Positions 7,560 through 16,282 are shown, counted from the first letter of the stretch. The stretch is DNA of 35,669 nt from UBA2882 sp045542735 (GCA_045542735.1 JAZQLQ010000010.1:1-35669); one strand, 5' to 3'. Program-made: numbers and translations. The notes: generated by a model not told the origin, from the sequence alone.

Positions 7560-9272
7560 ATGAAGGTACGAAAGATAGGTATTTTTAATCAGCTATTTAT
7601 CTTATTGGCAATTTTGCTTCTTGTGGGATATGCGCTCTTGGGAGTGATTGCATATAACCGTGCGGAAAATGTGCTTTTTGAGCAAATTCAAGGGAATGCC
7701 AAGAATATAGCACATTGTGCGTCCGTGAATGTAGATGGCGAGATTTTGAACCAGATTCAGATTGGTGACGAAGGCAGTGAAAATTATGCAATGGTTATTG
7801 ATGAACTGGCTCTATTCCGTGATGGTACAGATTTGGAGTACATTTATACTTTGCGCAATGTGGGTGATGAAGAATTTATCTTTTTAGTCGATGCCGATCC
7901 GGAAGAGCCGGCAGCAATCGGTGATATTTGTGAGATTACGGATGCGTTGGCACAGGCGCAGAATGAAGGTGTCACTACGGCAGATGATGAGCCCTTCGTT
8001 GATGAATGGGGTACTCACATTTCCGCTTACAGTCCTGTATTTGTAGGCGAAGAGGTAGTTGGAGTCGTAGGTGTTGATATCAGTGCCACATGGATCAGTG
8101 AGCAGATGACAGCGTTAAGAAATCTGATTATTCTGATTTCCTTGGGAGGATATGTTGTTATTTTGATTTTGACAAGCCTTTTGATTTCGCGCTTTAAAAA
8201 GAGTATGAGTAAGCTGAATGATAAGGTTATGGATTTGGCAAGCGGTTCCGGTGATTTGACCCGTGAGATCGATATTACATCCGGCGATGAGTTGGAAGTT
8301 ATTGCAGGTCATATGAACTCCTTTATCCGTCAGATTCGTTCTTTGGTACAAGATGTTGCCCGTTCCACCGGTGAGATTTTAAATAATGGTGAAGAATTGA
8401 ATATGATTGTCAGTGCCAATGTCAATGTGATGAATGAGATGAATTCTGAAATCATGGGCATCAGCACGGATATGGAAGAAAGCGCTGCATCCAGCAAAGT
8501 TCTTTCGGAGAGCCTGGCAGAAAGTGCCAATGACATTGCTACCTTTGTAAATAATGTAAATGCCATCCGTGATATGGTACAACAGGCAAATGAAAATGCG
8601 CAAAGATCCTGTGCAAAAGTACGCGCAAATCGTGAAAGCACCATGGAGTCTATTCGTGTGCTTCAAGAAAGAGTGGAAAAAACCAGTGAAGATGCGCAGC
8701 AGATTGAACAGGTAAAACAGATTGCGGAAGAGATCGGCAATATTGCCAGCCAGACAAGTATGCTCAGCTTAAATGCCCAGATTGAAGCGGCACGTGCAGG
8801 TGCTATGGGTTCCGGTTTTGCAGTTGTTGCTACGGAAGTGGGTAAATTAAGTGAAGAAATTGACCGTGCCGTTATGGAGATTAATGATATTAATGAGCAG
8901 GTTATTTCTGCGGTACAGGCGCTAAAGGAAGTATCTGAAGAGATGATTGAGTTTGTAACCGGCGATGTGGTAAAAGATTATGATGCTTTTGCAACGCTTG
9001 GTGAAGAGTATGGCAATACCACAGATACCATCCGTGAGCAGATGATTGAGATTGGTGGCCAGAGTGAGCAGATTTCCCAGAATATTTCAGAGATTAATGT
9101 GAAGGTACAGGATATTACCACAACGGTAACAGATGCGGCAGAAAGTGCCAATGATTTGGCAAATTCTACAACCCGTATTTCAACCAGCTTGGAAAACCTC
9201 AATACTTCTTCGCAGAAGAATGCCATGAGTTCGGAAATGTTAAATGAACAGGTAAGTAAATATACGTTTTAG
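7560..9272 (+). CDS. Methyl-accepting chemotaxis protein
   Basis: Transmembrane chemoreceptor of 570 residues. The first membrane helix is at ~10-32. An outer Cache-like sensor follows at ~33-187 (with YIYTLRN, FLVDADPEEPAAIGD and VVGVVGVDIS). The second helix is at ~188-210, then a HAMP region to ~263 and a long coiled coil. The signalling tip lies at ~391-430 (IASQTSMLSLNAQIEAARAG, then GSGFAVVATEVGKL). No CheR-docking pentapeptide is present at the C-terminus. Its presence implies a motile, chemotactic host. The ligand is not readable from sequence, but co-transcription with sstT makes an amino acid plausible. A terminator follows. Confidence 0.95.
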   Translation: MKVRKIGIFNQLFILLAILLLVGYALLGVIAYNRAENVLFEQIQGNAKNIAHCASVNVDGEILNQIQIGDEGSENYAMVIDELALFRDGTDLEYIYTLRNVGDEEFIFLVDADPEEPAAIGDICEITDALAQAQNEGVTTADDEPFVDEWGTHISAYSPVFVGEEVVGVVGVDISATWISEQMTALRNLIILISLGGYVVILILTSLLISRFKKSMSKLNDKVMDLASGSGDLTREIDITSGDELEVIAGHMNSFIRQIRSLVQDVARSTGEILNNGEELNMIVSANVNVMNEMNSEIMGISTDMEESAASSKVLSESLAESANDIATFVNNVNAIRDMVQQANENAQRSCAKVRANRESTMESIRVLQERVEKTSEDAQQIEQVKQIAEEIGNIASQTSMLSLNAQIEAARAGAMGSGFAVVATEVGKLSEEIDRAVMEINDINEQVISAVQALKEVSEEMIEFVTGDVVKDYDAFATLGEEYGNTTDTIREQMIEIGGQSEQISQNISEINVKVQDITTTVTDAAESANDLANSTTRISTSLENLNTSSQKNAMSSEMLNEQVSKYTF

Positions 9273-9334
9273 TTTTGTGGCAGACATGTTAACTATACAC
9301 TTTTGCAACTTACCACCCCATAAATACAACTTAC

Positions 9335-9363
9335 AAGAAAGCCCATTGCGGCTTTCTTTTTTT
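9335..9363 (+). terminator. Terminator after the chemoreceptor gene
   Basis: AAGAAAGCC (9335-9343) pairs with GGCTTTCTT (9350-9358) over 9 bp with a six-base loop; the T tract runs to 9363. Confidence 0.85.
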
Positions 9364-9382
9364 GCGTTTATGATACGTTTAC
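9363..9382 (+). promoter_or_regulatory. Candidate LytTR binding repeats
   Basis: TGCGTTTAT (9363-9371) and TACGTTTAC (9374-9382) each match 8 of 9 positions of the LytTR half-site pattern WMMGTTNRK and form a direct repeat 11 bases apart, one helical turn. Most known LytTR pairs are spaced about two turns, so this is tentative. They lie just upstream of the ABC operon that carries a LytTR gene. Confidence 0.4.
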
Positions 9383-9411
9383 AAGGAAGTTGAAAGGGTA
9401 AGGTAATACAG

Positions 9412-10275
9412 ATGAATGTAATAAAAGTAGATAATTTAACAAAAAGATATGGCAATGTTATAGCGGTGGATCACGTAAGTTTTGATGTAGAAAAAGGTAC
9501 TCTGCTTGGATTTTTGGGAGTAAACGGAGCCGGAAAAACAACGGTTATCAACATGCTGGCTACATTGTTAAAGCCGGATGAGGGAAATGCTTCCATCTGT
9601 GATGAAGCACTTGGAAAGAATGATCAAATGATACGTAAAAAAATCGGAATAGTTTATCAGCAAAACTGTCTGGATGATTTGCTCAGTGTAGAAGAAAATC
9701 TCATATGCAGGGGAATTATCCACGGGGCGACAAAGAAAGAAGCCAAAAAACAGTGTAAAAACCTTGGGGAAATCTTAAAGCTAGATGAAATCATGCACAA
9801 GAAATATCAGACTCTTTCCGGGGGACAAAAGAGACGATGTGAAATCGCGGCGGCATTGATGCACACGCCGGAGATTCTCTTTTTGGATGAGCCTACCACG
9901 GGACTTGATCCGGCGACAAGATTGGATGTATGGAGTACTGTTGAACAACTTCAGAGGACTACCAAGATGACTGTGTTTTTGACCACACACTATATGGAGG
10001 AAGCGGCGAAGGCGGATAAGATTATCATCATGGATCATGGGCATATTATTGCCACCGGAACACCGTTTGAACTAAAGGAAAGGTATGCAACCGATAAAGT
10101 GAAGCTGTTTTATACCAATGGAGAGGAAAAAGAAATTGCCGTGGCTTCTACCCTGGAGGCGATTCCGGTTATAGAAGCAGTAAAAGAAGAAATCGGTGGT
10201 TTTGAAGTGATTCAAGGCAATATGGATGATGTGTTTTTGAATGCTGTCAGCAGAGAACTATCTGCCAAAGAGTAA
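9412..10275 (+). CDS. ABC transporter ATP-binding protein (DrrA-like)
   Basis: Cytoplasmic ATPase of 287 residues, energising the membrane protein encoded just after it. Walker A is GVNGAGKT (36-43), the signature LSGGQKRR (135-142), Walker B ILFLDEP (155-161), and the H-loop histidine is in LTTHYMEEA. The ~70 residues after the nucleotide-binding domain are the C-terminal extension common in ABC-2 exporters of the DrrA type. A weak ribosome binding site (taaggt) precedes the ATG. The permease, LytTR and DUF3021 genes follow closely, so substrate export is probably controlled by that regulator. The substrate is unknown; drugs or peptides are common for this family. Confidence 0.93.
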   Translation: MNVIKVDNLTKRYGNVIAVDHVSFDVEKGTLLGFLGVNGAGKTTVINMLATLLKPDEGNASICDEALGKNDQMIRKKIGIVYQQNCLDDLLSVEENLICRGIIHGATKKEAKKQCKNLGEILKLDEIMHKKYQTLSGGQKRRCEIAAALMHTPEILFLDEPTTGLDPATRLDVWSTVEQLQRTTKMTVFLTTHYMEEAAKADKIIIMDHGHIIATGTPFELKERYATDKVKLFYTNGEEKEIAVASTLEAIPVIEAVKEEIGGFEVIQGNMDDVFLNAVSRELSAKE

Positions 10276-10304
10276 ATGAGAATAAAATGAAAGAGGATAG
10301 AGAG

Positions 10305-11216
10305 ATGGACAAATTTTTAATATTAACGAAAAGAAATATCAGTGTTTATATCAGAGACAAAGGAGCGGTGTTCTTTTCCCTGCTTTCCATGTTAATTGTT
10401 ATTTGTCTGATGGTGTTTTTCCTGGGCGATATGAACATTGATGCCATTACAAGGTTACTGGCGGAGTTTCCTGGGAGGGATGCAGTGAAAGATAAAGAAA
10501 ATGCAGAACTGTTGGTGCTTTCCTGGACCAGTGCAGGTATTGTATCCATCAACGCCGTGACGGTGACGTTAGCTGTTTATTCGGGGATGATTAAGGATCG
10601 CGTGAATGGAAAGTTAAATTCTATTTATACCGCACCCATCAGCCGAATAACCATTGCATGTGCCTATGTTGCGGCAGCGTGGATGGCATCTGTGATTATG
10701 TGTACATTAACGTTGGTTATTACGGAGGCCTATGGCATCATGCAAGGAATGAATGCGTACAGCGTGGCAAAACATGTAGAGTTACTGGGACTTATTATGG
10801 TCAATTCATTTGTATTTGCGGCCCTGATGTATCCGCTTACCATGATTGCAAAAACAGAAGGAGCTTGGAGTGGTTTCGGAACCGTGGTGGGAACCCTGGT
10901 TGGCTTCCTTGGCGGTATTTATATTCCCGTCGGAGGGCTTTCCGACAGTATTGGCAATTTGATGAAATGTACACCTGTCATTTATGGTAGTAGTATGTTT
11001 AGAAGTGTAATATCTGAAAAAATTATAGAGGACACGTTTGTAGGTGTTCCTCAAGACGTAGTTTCCGTTTACCGCGCAGAAATGGGTATTGATGTCACAG
11101 TGTTTGAACGTCTGCTGACAGTTAGGGATGAATGGATTATCTTGTTGGTGTGTGGTATAATGTTTTTGGTTATCAGCGCAATAATGCTACGATATAGCAA
11201 AAAGAGTGACCGATAG
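10305..11216 (+). CDS. ABC-2 type transporter permease
   Basis: Membrane subunit of 303 residues, partner of the preceding ATPase. About six helices are visible: one near 20-45 (GAVFFSLLSMLIVICLMVFF), then four in the middle, and a last one near the C-terminus (WIILLVCGIMFLVISAIML). The FGTVVGTLVGFLGGIYIPVG segment is typical of ABC2_membrane permeases. An in-frame ATG at 10287 exists, but the one at 10305 has agagga at good distance and gives the usual MDKFLILTKRN start. A 14-base gap leads to the LytTR gene. Confidence 0.9.
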   Translation: MDKFLILTKRNISVYIRDKGAVFFSLLSMLIVICLMVFFLGDMNIDAITRLLAEFPGRDAVKDKENAELLVLSWTSAGIVSINAVTVTLAVYSGMIKDRVNGKLNSIYTAPISRITIACAYVAAAWMASVIMCTLTLVITEAYGIMQGMNAYSVAKHVELLGLIMVNSFVFAALMYPLTMIAKTEGAWSGFGTVVGTLVGFLGGIYIPVGGLSDSIGNLMKCTPVIYGSSMFRSVISEKIIEDTFVGVPQDVVSVYRAEMGIDVTVFERLLTVRDEWIILLVCGIMFLVISAIMLRYSKKSDR

Positions 11217-11230
11217 AGTATGAGGTAAAT

Positions 11231-11668
11231 ATGAAGATAACAATTGAAGTGCCAAAACCCGGCGAAGAGGATGAAATCATTGTCCGTTGTGCTTCGTTGG
11301 ATGAAAAAATGATGAATCTTATATATTCTTTAAAATCAGATCAGGATAAATTGACCGGATATGTAGAGGATAAGATTGTAAAGCTTTCACCCAAGGACAT
11401 CTACTATTTTGAGTCTGTGGATAATAAGGTGTTTGCCTATACGGCAAAAGCTACATATGAAGTACATAAGAAACTATATGAGATAGAGGAAAGTTATTTA
11501 CACACGGATTTTTTACGGATATCCAAATCCGGAATTGTAAATGTGAGCAAGATTGCCTATTTAAAACCTACACTAAACGGACGGTTTGAGGCGACGTTAA
11601 AGAACAGGGAAAAAATCATTATTTCCCGGCAGTATGTGGTGAATTTAAAAGAAAAATTAGGAATCTAG
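11231..11668 (+). CDS. LytTR-domain transcriptional regulator without receiver domain
   Basis: DNA-binding protein of 145 residues. The LytTR domain occupies ~45-143 (KIVKLSPKDIYYFESVDNKV, HTDFLRISKSGIVNVSKI, then EKIIISRQYVVNLKEKL). There is no response-regulator receiver; the first ~40 residues (MKITIEVPKPGEEDEIIVRC) are the short N-terminal segment typical of stand-alone LytTR proteins. Such proteins are often held inactive by a membrane protein encoded next door, as in the LytTR regulatory systems of streptococci. The DUF3021 gene nine bases downstream fits that partner. It likely controls the ABC operon it sits in; candidate sites lie at 9363-9382. Confidence 0.92.
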   Translation: MKITIEVPKPGEEDEIIVRCASLDEKMMNLIYSLKSDQDKLTGYVEDKIVKLSPKDIYYFESVDNKVFAYTAKATYEVHKKLYEIEESYLHTDFLRISKSGIVNVSKIAYLKPTLNGRFEATLKNREKIIISRQYVVNLKEKLGI

Positions 11669-11679
11669 GAGGGAAAGTG

Positions 11680-12099
11680 ATGAAGATATTAAGTGATTGT
11701 ATCAAATGGTTTATGTATATTAATACCGGTATTATGATTGTAACTGCCATTAATTTTCCTCTGGCAGGAATGGATTCCATGCCCCTGAATACTTTGTGGA
11801 ATATTTTATTTTCAGCTCTGGTTACGACGGTTGTTACCGTGTGTTTTTGCCCCAGAGAGGAGCGGAAGGCCAAGATGCCGTTACAGTATATCATGCACTA
11901 TCTTGCGTTATGTGCTGTTATGATATTTTTTGGCAATATGTTTGGTTGGATTCGCCTCAATGTATGGGGTGTAGTAATGATGATGGTGGATGTGGCACTT
12001 GTCTATGTGATCGCCTTTGTAGTATATTACATTTTAGATATCCGTCGGGCAGATGTCATCAATAAAAAGTTAAAAGAAATTTATGGTGACGAAGAATAG
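11680..12099 (+). CDS. DUF3021 membrane protein, likely LytTR partner
   Basis: Membrane protein of 139 residues with four predicted helices, near 10-30, 40-58, 72-92 and 95-118. It is then followed by a basic cytoplasmic tail ending NKKLKEIYGDEE. The pattern and the position directly after a LytTR gene identify DUF3021. In comparable pairs the membrane protein antagonises the regulator; that role is inferred here. The ATG at 11680 is preferred over GTG 11677 because the ribosome binding site aggaggga is too close to the latter. Confidence 0.88.
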   Translation: MKILSDCIKWFMYINTGIMIVTAINFPLAGMDSMPLNTLWNILFSALVTTVVTVCFCPREERKAKMPLQYIMHYLALCAVMIFFGNMFGWIRLNVWGVVMMMVDVALVYVIAFVVYYILDIRRADVINKKLKEIYGDEE

Positions 12100-12153
12100 A
12101 TGTTTTTATATTTAAAATTGCGAATCAAATGATAGAAGCAAGGAGATAGCAGT

Positions 12154-13209
12154 ATGAGGAATCTAAAAAATATAAAGTTGTGGCTTTCCATAGCATGTAT
12201 GGTATTGGCTTTGGTGGGATATTTATTTGCAAAGCCGCAGGTTGAAGTAGAAGAAAACCTGACGTTCCCGGAGCCGGAGTCGGAGGTGACATATGAATAT
12301 TCTTTCCGGAATGAAGAATATTTGGAGCAGCATTATGATAAGCATGGTGCAGACATGGGATATGATTCGGCAGAAGAATACTTAGCAGCGGCTAACCAAG
12401 TGGTGGCAGACAAAGATACATTACATGCCATAGAGGAAGAAGATGGAGATGATGTATATTATCTGGAAAGCACCAACGAATTTGTGGTGATTTCTACGGA
12501 TGGCTATATCCGTACTTATTTTTGTCCGGATGACGGCATTGATTATTTTTATAGGCAGTCAGAGCAAAAAGAGAACACATCAAGTGTGCAGGAACAGTTT
12601 GAGTATTATTGCTGCAGTAGCGGCTCTTCATCTGTCAATGAGAGATATATGATTTATCCTTATGAGGGCGAGCTTATTTTGGTGGCAGATTATTTTAATT
12701 GCGGTGAAGGATTTGCTGAGACTTATATGTTAAGTAAGGAGCAGGCCGAGGCTTTTTATGAGCAGTTAGAAAAGGGAATTGTTAAAAAAGAAGATAAAAA
12801 ACGTAATGACACGGAAGAAATCCCGGCAGATGGCGGATCAAGTGTGCAAGCATCTTTGTGCATGGATGGTGAAGTGCAACCGGCTAAAAAGTTGGATTTG
12901 GATGCTATGGGTATTGAACTGCAGGATGCGGGGGATATCTATGAAACCGTTGATGCCGATGAAGTATGTGAGATTGAGGGAATGCAGGATTTACAGTATT
13001 CCAAAGCGTGGAGAGAGACTTTTTTTGCAGTCAATCTTTATGAATTTGAATATATGGTACAGCAACAGGTAGAAGAAATCCTTGGAGAGCAAGTAGAAGA
13101 AATGGAAATTCTGGATATCGGAGAGTCGTGTGAATTGGAAGTAGAGACCGAAGACGGAGATGTACATACATTTACTATGACTGTATGGGGATATGTAATA
13201 GCAGAATAG
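12154..13209 (+). CDS. Membrane-anchored protein with a toxin-nuclease-like (BECR-type) domain
   Basis: Protein of 351 residues with an N-terminal signal anchor (~9-26) and the rest outside. Residues ~54-135 resemble the small RNase-like domain seen at the ends of polymorphic toxins: EQHYDKHGADMGYDSAEEYL, a VVADKDTLH helix, then VYYLESTNEFVVISTDGYIR and TYFCPDDGIDYF. His60, His64, Arg120, Thr121 and Tyr122 stand where such domains carry conserved polar residues. The middle (~140-230) holds a Cys pair and a basic linker; the C-terminal ~120 residues are acidic and unrecognised. The ribosome binding site is caaggaga. It may belong to the LytTR/ABC operon, 54 bases upstream, and there is no obvious terminator between. 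No immunity gene is evident. Confidence 0.6.
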   Translation: MRNLKNIKLWLSIACMVLALVGYLFAKPQVEVEENLTFPEPESEVTYEYSFRNEEYLEQHYDKHGADMGYDSAEEYLAAANQVVADKDTLHAIEEEDGDDVYYLESTNEFVVISTDGYIRTYFCPDDGIDYFYRQSEQKENTSSVQEQFEYYCCSSGSSSVNERYMIYPYEGELILVADYFNCGEGFAETYMLSKEQAEAFYEQLEKGIVKKEDKKRNDTEEIPADGGSSVQASLCMDGEVQPAKKLDLDAMGIELQDAGDIYETVDADEVCEIEGMQDLQYSKAWRETFFAVNLYEFEYMVQQQVEEILGEQVEEMEILDIGESCELEVETEDGDVHTFTMTVWGYVIAE

Positions 13210-13238
13210 TTAAAATGACAACAGAAAGAAGGCAACTT

Positions 13239-14618
13239 ATGGCACATACAGAAGAACGGTTGGGCACGGAAAAGATAGGAAAACTTATGCTATCTATGGG
13301 GATTCCCACATTGATTGCTCAGGTCATCAACTTACTCTATAACATTGTAGACCGTATGTATATCGGTCATTTGGTTGGTGCGGATGCTTTGACCGGTGTG
13401 GGACTTACCTTACCCATTATTCTTTTAATTACAGCATTTAGCGCTTTTATCGGTGCGGGAGGTGCACCACTTGCGGCCATTGCCATGGGGCAGGGAGACA
13501 AGAAAAAAGCAGAAACCATTTTAGCAAATGCAGTGACTTTATTATGTTGTTTTTCCGTGTTATTGATGATTGTGTTTTTCTTTGTGGAAAAGCCCTTTTT
13601 ATACGCTATTGGGGCCAGCGATGTCACTTACATATATGCAGGAGAATATCTGCGCATCTATTTGCTTGGTACGGTATTTGTCCAGATTTCCATTGGCTTA
13701 AATCCTTTTATTACAGCTCAGGGGCAATCCAAGATTGCGATGTGTTCCGTTTTAATCGGTGCGGTGATTAATATTGTTTTAGATCCGGTATTTATTGTGT
13801 TATTTAAAATGGGCGTGAAAGGTGCTGCATGGGCTACCGTTATATCCCAGTGTGCCGGTGCGATATGGGTGTTATATTTTTTGACATCGAAAAAAACATC
13901 TCTGCGTATTAAAGTGAAGTATTTAAAATTAAAGGGTGAGATTATAGGACCGGTTATGGCATTAGGTGTAGCACCTTTTATTATGCAGAGTACGGAAAGT
14001 CTTATTTCTATTGTCCTAAGTAGCGGATTACAAAAATACGGTGGAGATATTTATGTAGGGTCATTGACGATTTTACAAAGTATTATGCAATTGATCCACA
14101 TACCGATATCCGGATTTACCCAAGGAGTTCAACCGGTTTTGAGTTATAATTTCGGAGCGGGAAATAAGGATAGGGTGAAAAAAACATATAAGACGTTGAT
14201 TGCGATTACAACGGTGGCATCTTTTGTTGTTACGCTATCAGCAATGTTGTTTCCGGACATGTATGCGTTGGTTTTTACAGATGATATAGAACTCATTGCC
14301 GTTGTGAAAAAAGTAATGCCTATCTTTGTGGCAGGTATGCTGGTGTTTGGTGTACAGATGGGATGCCAGACGACGTTTATGGGATTGGGACAGGCAAAGA
14401 TATCCTTATTTATAGCATTACTGCGTAAGGTGTTTTTACTGGTACCTTTTGCCATTATATTTCCAATGATTACGGGAAATGTTATGAGTATCTATTATGC
14501 AGAGTGCACGGCGGATATAATTGCGGCAACTGTTTGCGGTATTCTTTTTATCTGCAATATCCGCAAGATATTAGAACAGGGACCGATGCAAAAAAGGTTG
14601 CAGGATAAAAGAGAATAG
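13239..14618 (+). CDS. MATE family efflux transporter
   Basis: Multidrug/cation antiporter of 459 residues with about 12 helices. Family markers are the N-terminal LGTEKIGKLMLSMGIPTLIA, the IVDRMYIGHLVGADALTGVG segment, the mid-protein AQGQSKIAMCSVLIGAVINI and the second-repeat GFTQGVQPVLSYNFGAGNKD. It is predicted to export drugs or organic cations against Na+ or H+. The start at 13239 has agaaagaagg six bases upstream; ATGs at 13215 and 13185 are in frame but less well placed. It overlaps nothing and lies 29 bases after the toxin-like gene. Confidence 0.94.
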   Translation: MAHTEERLGTEKIGKLMLSMGIPTLIAQVINLLYNIVDRMYIGHLVGADALTGVGLTLPIILLITAFSAFIGAGGAPLAAIAMGQGDKKKAETILANAVTLLCCFSVLLMIVFFFVEKPFLYAIGASDVTYIYAGEYLRIYLLGTVFVQISIGLNPFITAQGQSKIAMCSVLIGAVINIVLDPVFIVLFKMGVKGAAWATVISQCAGAIWVLYFLTSKKTSLRIKVKYLKLKGEIIGPVMALGVAPFIMQSTESLISIVLSSGLQKYGGDIYVGSLTILQSIMQLIHIPISGFTQGVQPVLSYNFGAGNKDRVKKTYKTLIAITTVASFVVTLSAMLFPDMYALVFTDDIELIAVVKKVMPIFVAGMLVFGVQMGCQTTFMGLGQAKISLFIALLRKVFLLVPFAIIFPMITGNVMSIYYAECTADIIAATVCGILFICNIRKILEQGPMQKRLQDKRE

Positions 14619-14632
14619 CTACTTTCAAGTGC

Positions 14633-14661
14633 TTGCAATACCCCAAATGATGTGTTATATT
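14633..14661 (+). promoter_or_regulatory. Promoter for the Bax-inhibitor-1 gene
   Basis: TTGCAA at 14633-14638, 17-base spacer, TATATT at 14656-14661. Confidence 0.65.
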
Positions 14662-14691
14662 TTTACCAAAATAAGAAAAAGGGGAGAAATT

Positions 14692-15564
14692 ATGAATACT
14701 TACAATCCAAACAATTATTCTGATCATCAGACAGAACAGTTTCAGGGTCAGGATTCTTATCAAAATCAGTATCAGAACAGCAATACTTATCAGTACAATA
14801 ATACCTATTATGCAGGTGACAACCAAAGCATCAACCCCAATAGTTTCATGGATATGAACAGTGGATTTGAGGCAGGTGCACAGCCTATGATGTCCGGTAT
14901 TCAAAATCTTGGTGCGATTGTTGCACAGGAAGTAGTCGCAAAATCATTCTTATTTATGTTTGTGGCTCTTTTGATTACAGCATTTGCGTCATTGACCACA
15001 TCACCGATGGTAGCATATCGGATGTTAACCGGTTCCGGCTTCATTGTACTGTTTGTTGTAGAACTGGTAATTGTTATGGTGGCTAACTGGGCAGTTAGAA
15101 AAAACATTCCGGTTTTGGCGGGTGTTATGCTGGCAGTATATTCATGGATTACCGGTGTGTTGTTGTCCATCATTTACTTGGCATATACCGGAGGTTCTAT
15201 TGTGACAGTATTCTTTATCACGGCAGGTCTTTTTGCGGTTATGGCAATCTATGGCATGGTTACAAGCAAAGATTTGACCAGTGTGGGTAATCTTTGTCTC
15301 ATGGGGCTTCTTGGAATTATTTTGGCAGGTACTGTAAATATATTCCTTGGTAATTCTATGTTGGATACGATTGTTTGCGTTATTGGTGTAATTGTATTTG
15401 TTGGTTTGACAGCATATGATGCACAGAAAATCAAACGTCTCGCAGCTACATCCGATGGCAGTAATGTGATGGCATTGGCAATGTACGGAGCATTGGAATT
15501 GTACCTTGACTTTATCAACTTGTTCTTGAAATTATTAAGACTTATGGGTAGAAGTAAGAAATAA
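14692..15564 (+). CDS. Bax inhibitor-1/YccA family membrane protein with N/Q/Y-rich head
   Basis: Membrane protein of 290 residues. The first ~70 residues are low complexity and rich in Asn, Gln, Tyr and Ser (HQTEQFQGQDSYQNQYQNSN). A seven-helix Bax inhibitor-1 domain follows from ~80, ending with the family hallmark AYDAQKIKRLA and the C-terminal ALELYLDFINLFLKLLRLMG. Bacterial relatives such as YetJ conduct calcium; YccA binds FtsH. The physiological role here is not known. The start at 14692 follows aaaaggggagaa; upstream in-frame ATGs lie inside the promoter. It ends 16 bases before a strong terminator. Confidence 0.92.
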   Translation: MNTYNPNNYSDHQTEQFQGQDSYQNQYQNSNTYQYNNTYYAGDNQSINPNSFMDMNSGFEAGAQPMMSGIQNLGAIVAQEVVAKSFLFMFVALLITAFASLTTSPMVAYRMLTGSGFIVLFVVELVIVMVANWAVRKNIPVLAGVMLAVYSWITGVLLSIIYLAYTGGSIVTVFFITAGLFAVMAIYGMVTSKDLTSVGNLCLMGLLGIILAGTVNIFLGNSMLDTIVCVIGVIVFVGLTAYDAQKIKRLAATSDGSNVMALAMYGALELYLDFINLFLKLLRLMGRSKK

Positions 15565-15579
15565 TAAATACAAAGAGTG

Positions 15580-15616
15580 AAGCGGTTGTTTCCCGTATGG
15601 AAGCAACCGCTTTTTT
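15580..15616 (+). terminator. Terminator after the Bax-inhibitor-1 gene
   Basis: Arms 15580-15593 and 15599-15612 pair over 14 bp (one G-T), loop CGTAT, followed by T residues to 15616. It lies between convergent genes; the opposite strand lacks a T tract, so it mainly serves the plus strand. Confidence 0.88.
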
Positions 15617-15621
15617 CATGC

Positions 15622-16191
15622 TTAAAAATGTATAATATTTAAATGTTCCAATAAAATTTTTATACCCATAAGAACTAATATAAGTCCGCCGGCAAATTCT
15701 GCTCTGGATTTGTATTTTGCTCCAAATATATTACCGATTTTTAAACCAACACCGGATAGAACAAATGTGGTCATACCGATAAAAGAAACGGCAGCCAGTA
15801 TATTAACATCCGGAAGAAGTGCAAAAGTGATACCCACTGCAAGGGCGTCAATGCTGGTGGCAATAGCCATGAGTAACATGATTTTGAAGGCGAAGGAATT
15901 GTTGCAACATTCTTCTTCAGAGGATAAAGACTCCTTTATCATATTTCCTCCAATAATGCCTAATAGAATAAAAGCAATCCAATGATCAAAGGAAGTAATA
16001 TACTGTTCGAAGGTAGAACCCAATAAAAATCCGATGGCGGGCATCAATGCCTGGAAACCACCGAACCATAATCCTACAGATATATAATGTCGAAATTTAA
16101 CTCTTTGTGTTGCCAAACCCTTGCACACGGACACGGCAAAAGCGTCCATGGAAAGCCCCACAGCAATCAAAAATAACTCCCATAAATCCAT
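15622..16191 (-). CDS. mntP: Manganese efflux pump MntP
   Basis: Membrane exporter of 189 residues with six helices. It carries the two internally related family motifs: LIAVGLSMDAFAVSVCKGL at the N-terminus and IATSIDALAVGITFALL in the second half, whose aspartates are needed in characterised MntP. It exports Mn2+ when the metal is in excess. The frame extends 17 codons further upstream, but the start at 16191 gives the standard N-terminus MDLWELFLIAVGL and has aaagga upstream. It has its own promoter and is divergent from the hydroxy-acid oxidase gene. A yybP-ykoY Mn riboswitch, usual upstream of such genes, does not fit in the short leader. Confidence 0.93.
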   Translation of the reverse strand: MDLWELFLIAVGLSMDAFAVSVCKGLATQRVKFRHYISVGLWFGGFQALMPAIGFLLGSTFEQYITSFDHWIAFILLGIIGGNMIKESLSSEEECCNNSFAFKIMLLMAIATSIDALAVGITFALLPDVNILAAVSFIGMTTFVLSGVGLKIGNIFGAKYKSRAEFAGGLILVLMGIKILLEHLNIIHF

Positions 16192-16213
16192 AAAAAGCCA
16201 TCCTTTCGTAAAA

Positions 16214-16242
16214 AAATTATCATAGAAATAAGGGCAAGTCAA
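16214..16242 (-). promoter_or_regulatory. mntP promoter
   Basis: Read on the minus strand: TTGACT, 17 bases, then TAATTT with an upstream TGA (extended -10). The leader to the ATG is only about 16 bases. Confidence 0.6.
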
Positions 16243-16252
16243 TATCTACTAT

Positions 16253-16282
16253 TTGTACACCTTATGGAAAACATGGTATACT
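16253..16282 (+). promoter_or_regulatory. Promoter for the hydroxy-acid oxidase gene
   Basis: TTGTAC at 16253-16258, 18-base spacer, TATACT at 16277-16282, back to back with the mntP promoter. Confidence 0.55.
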
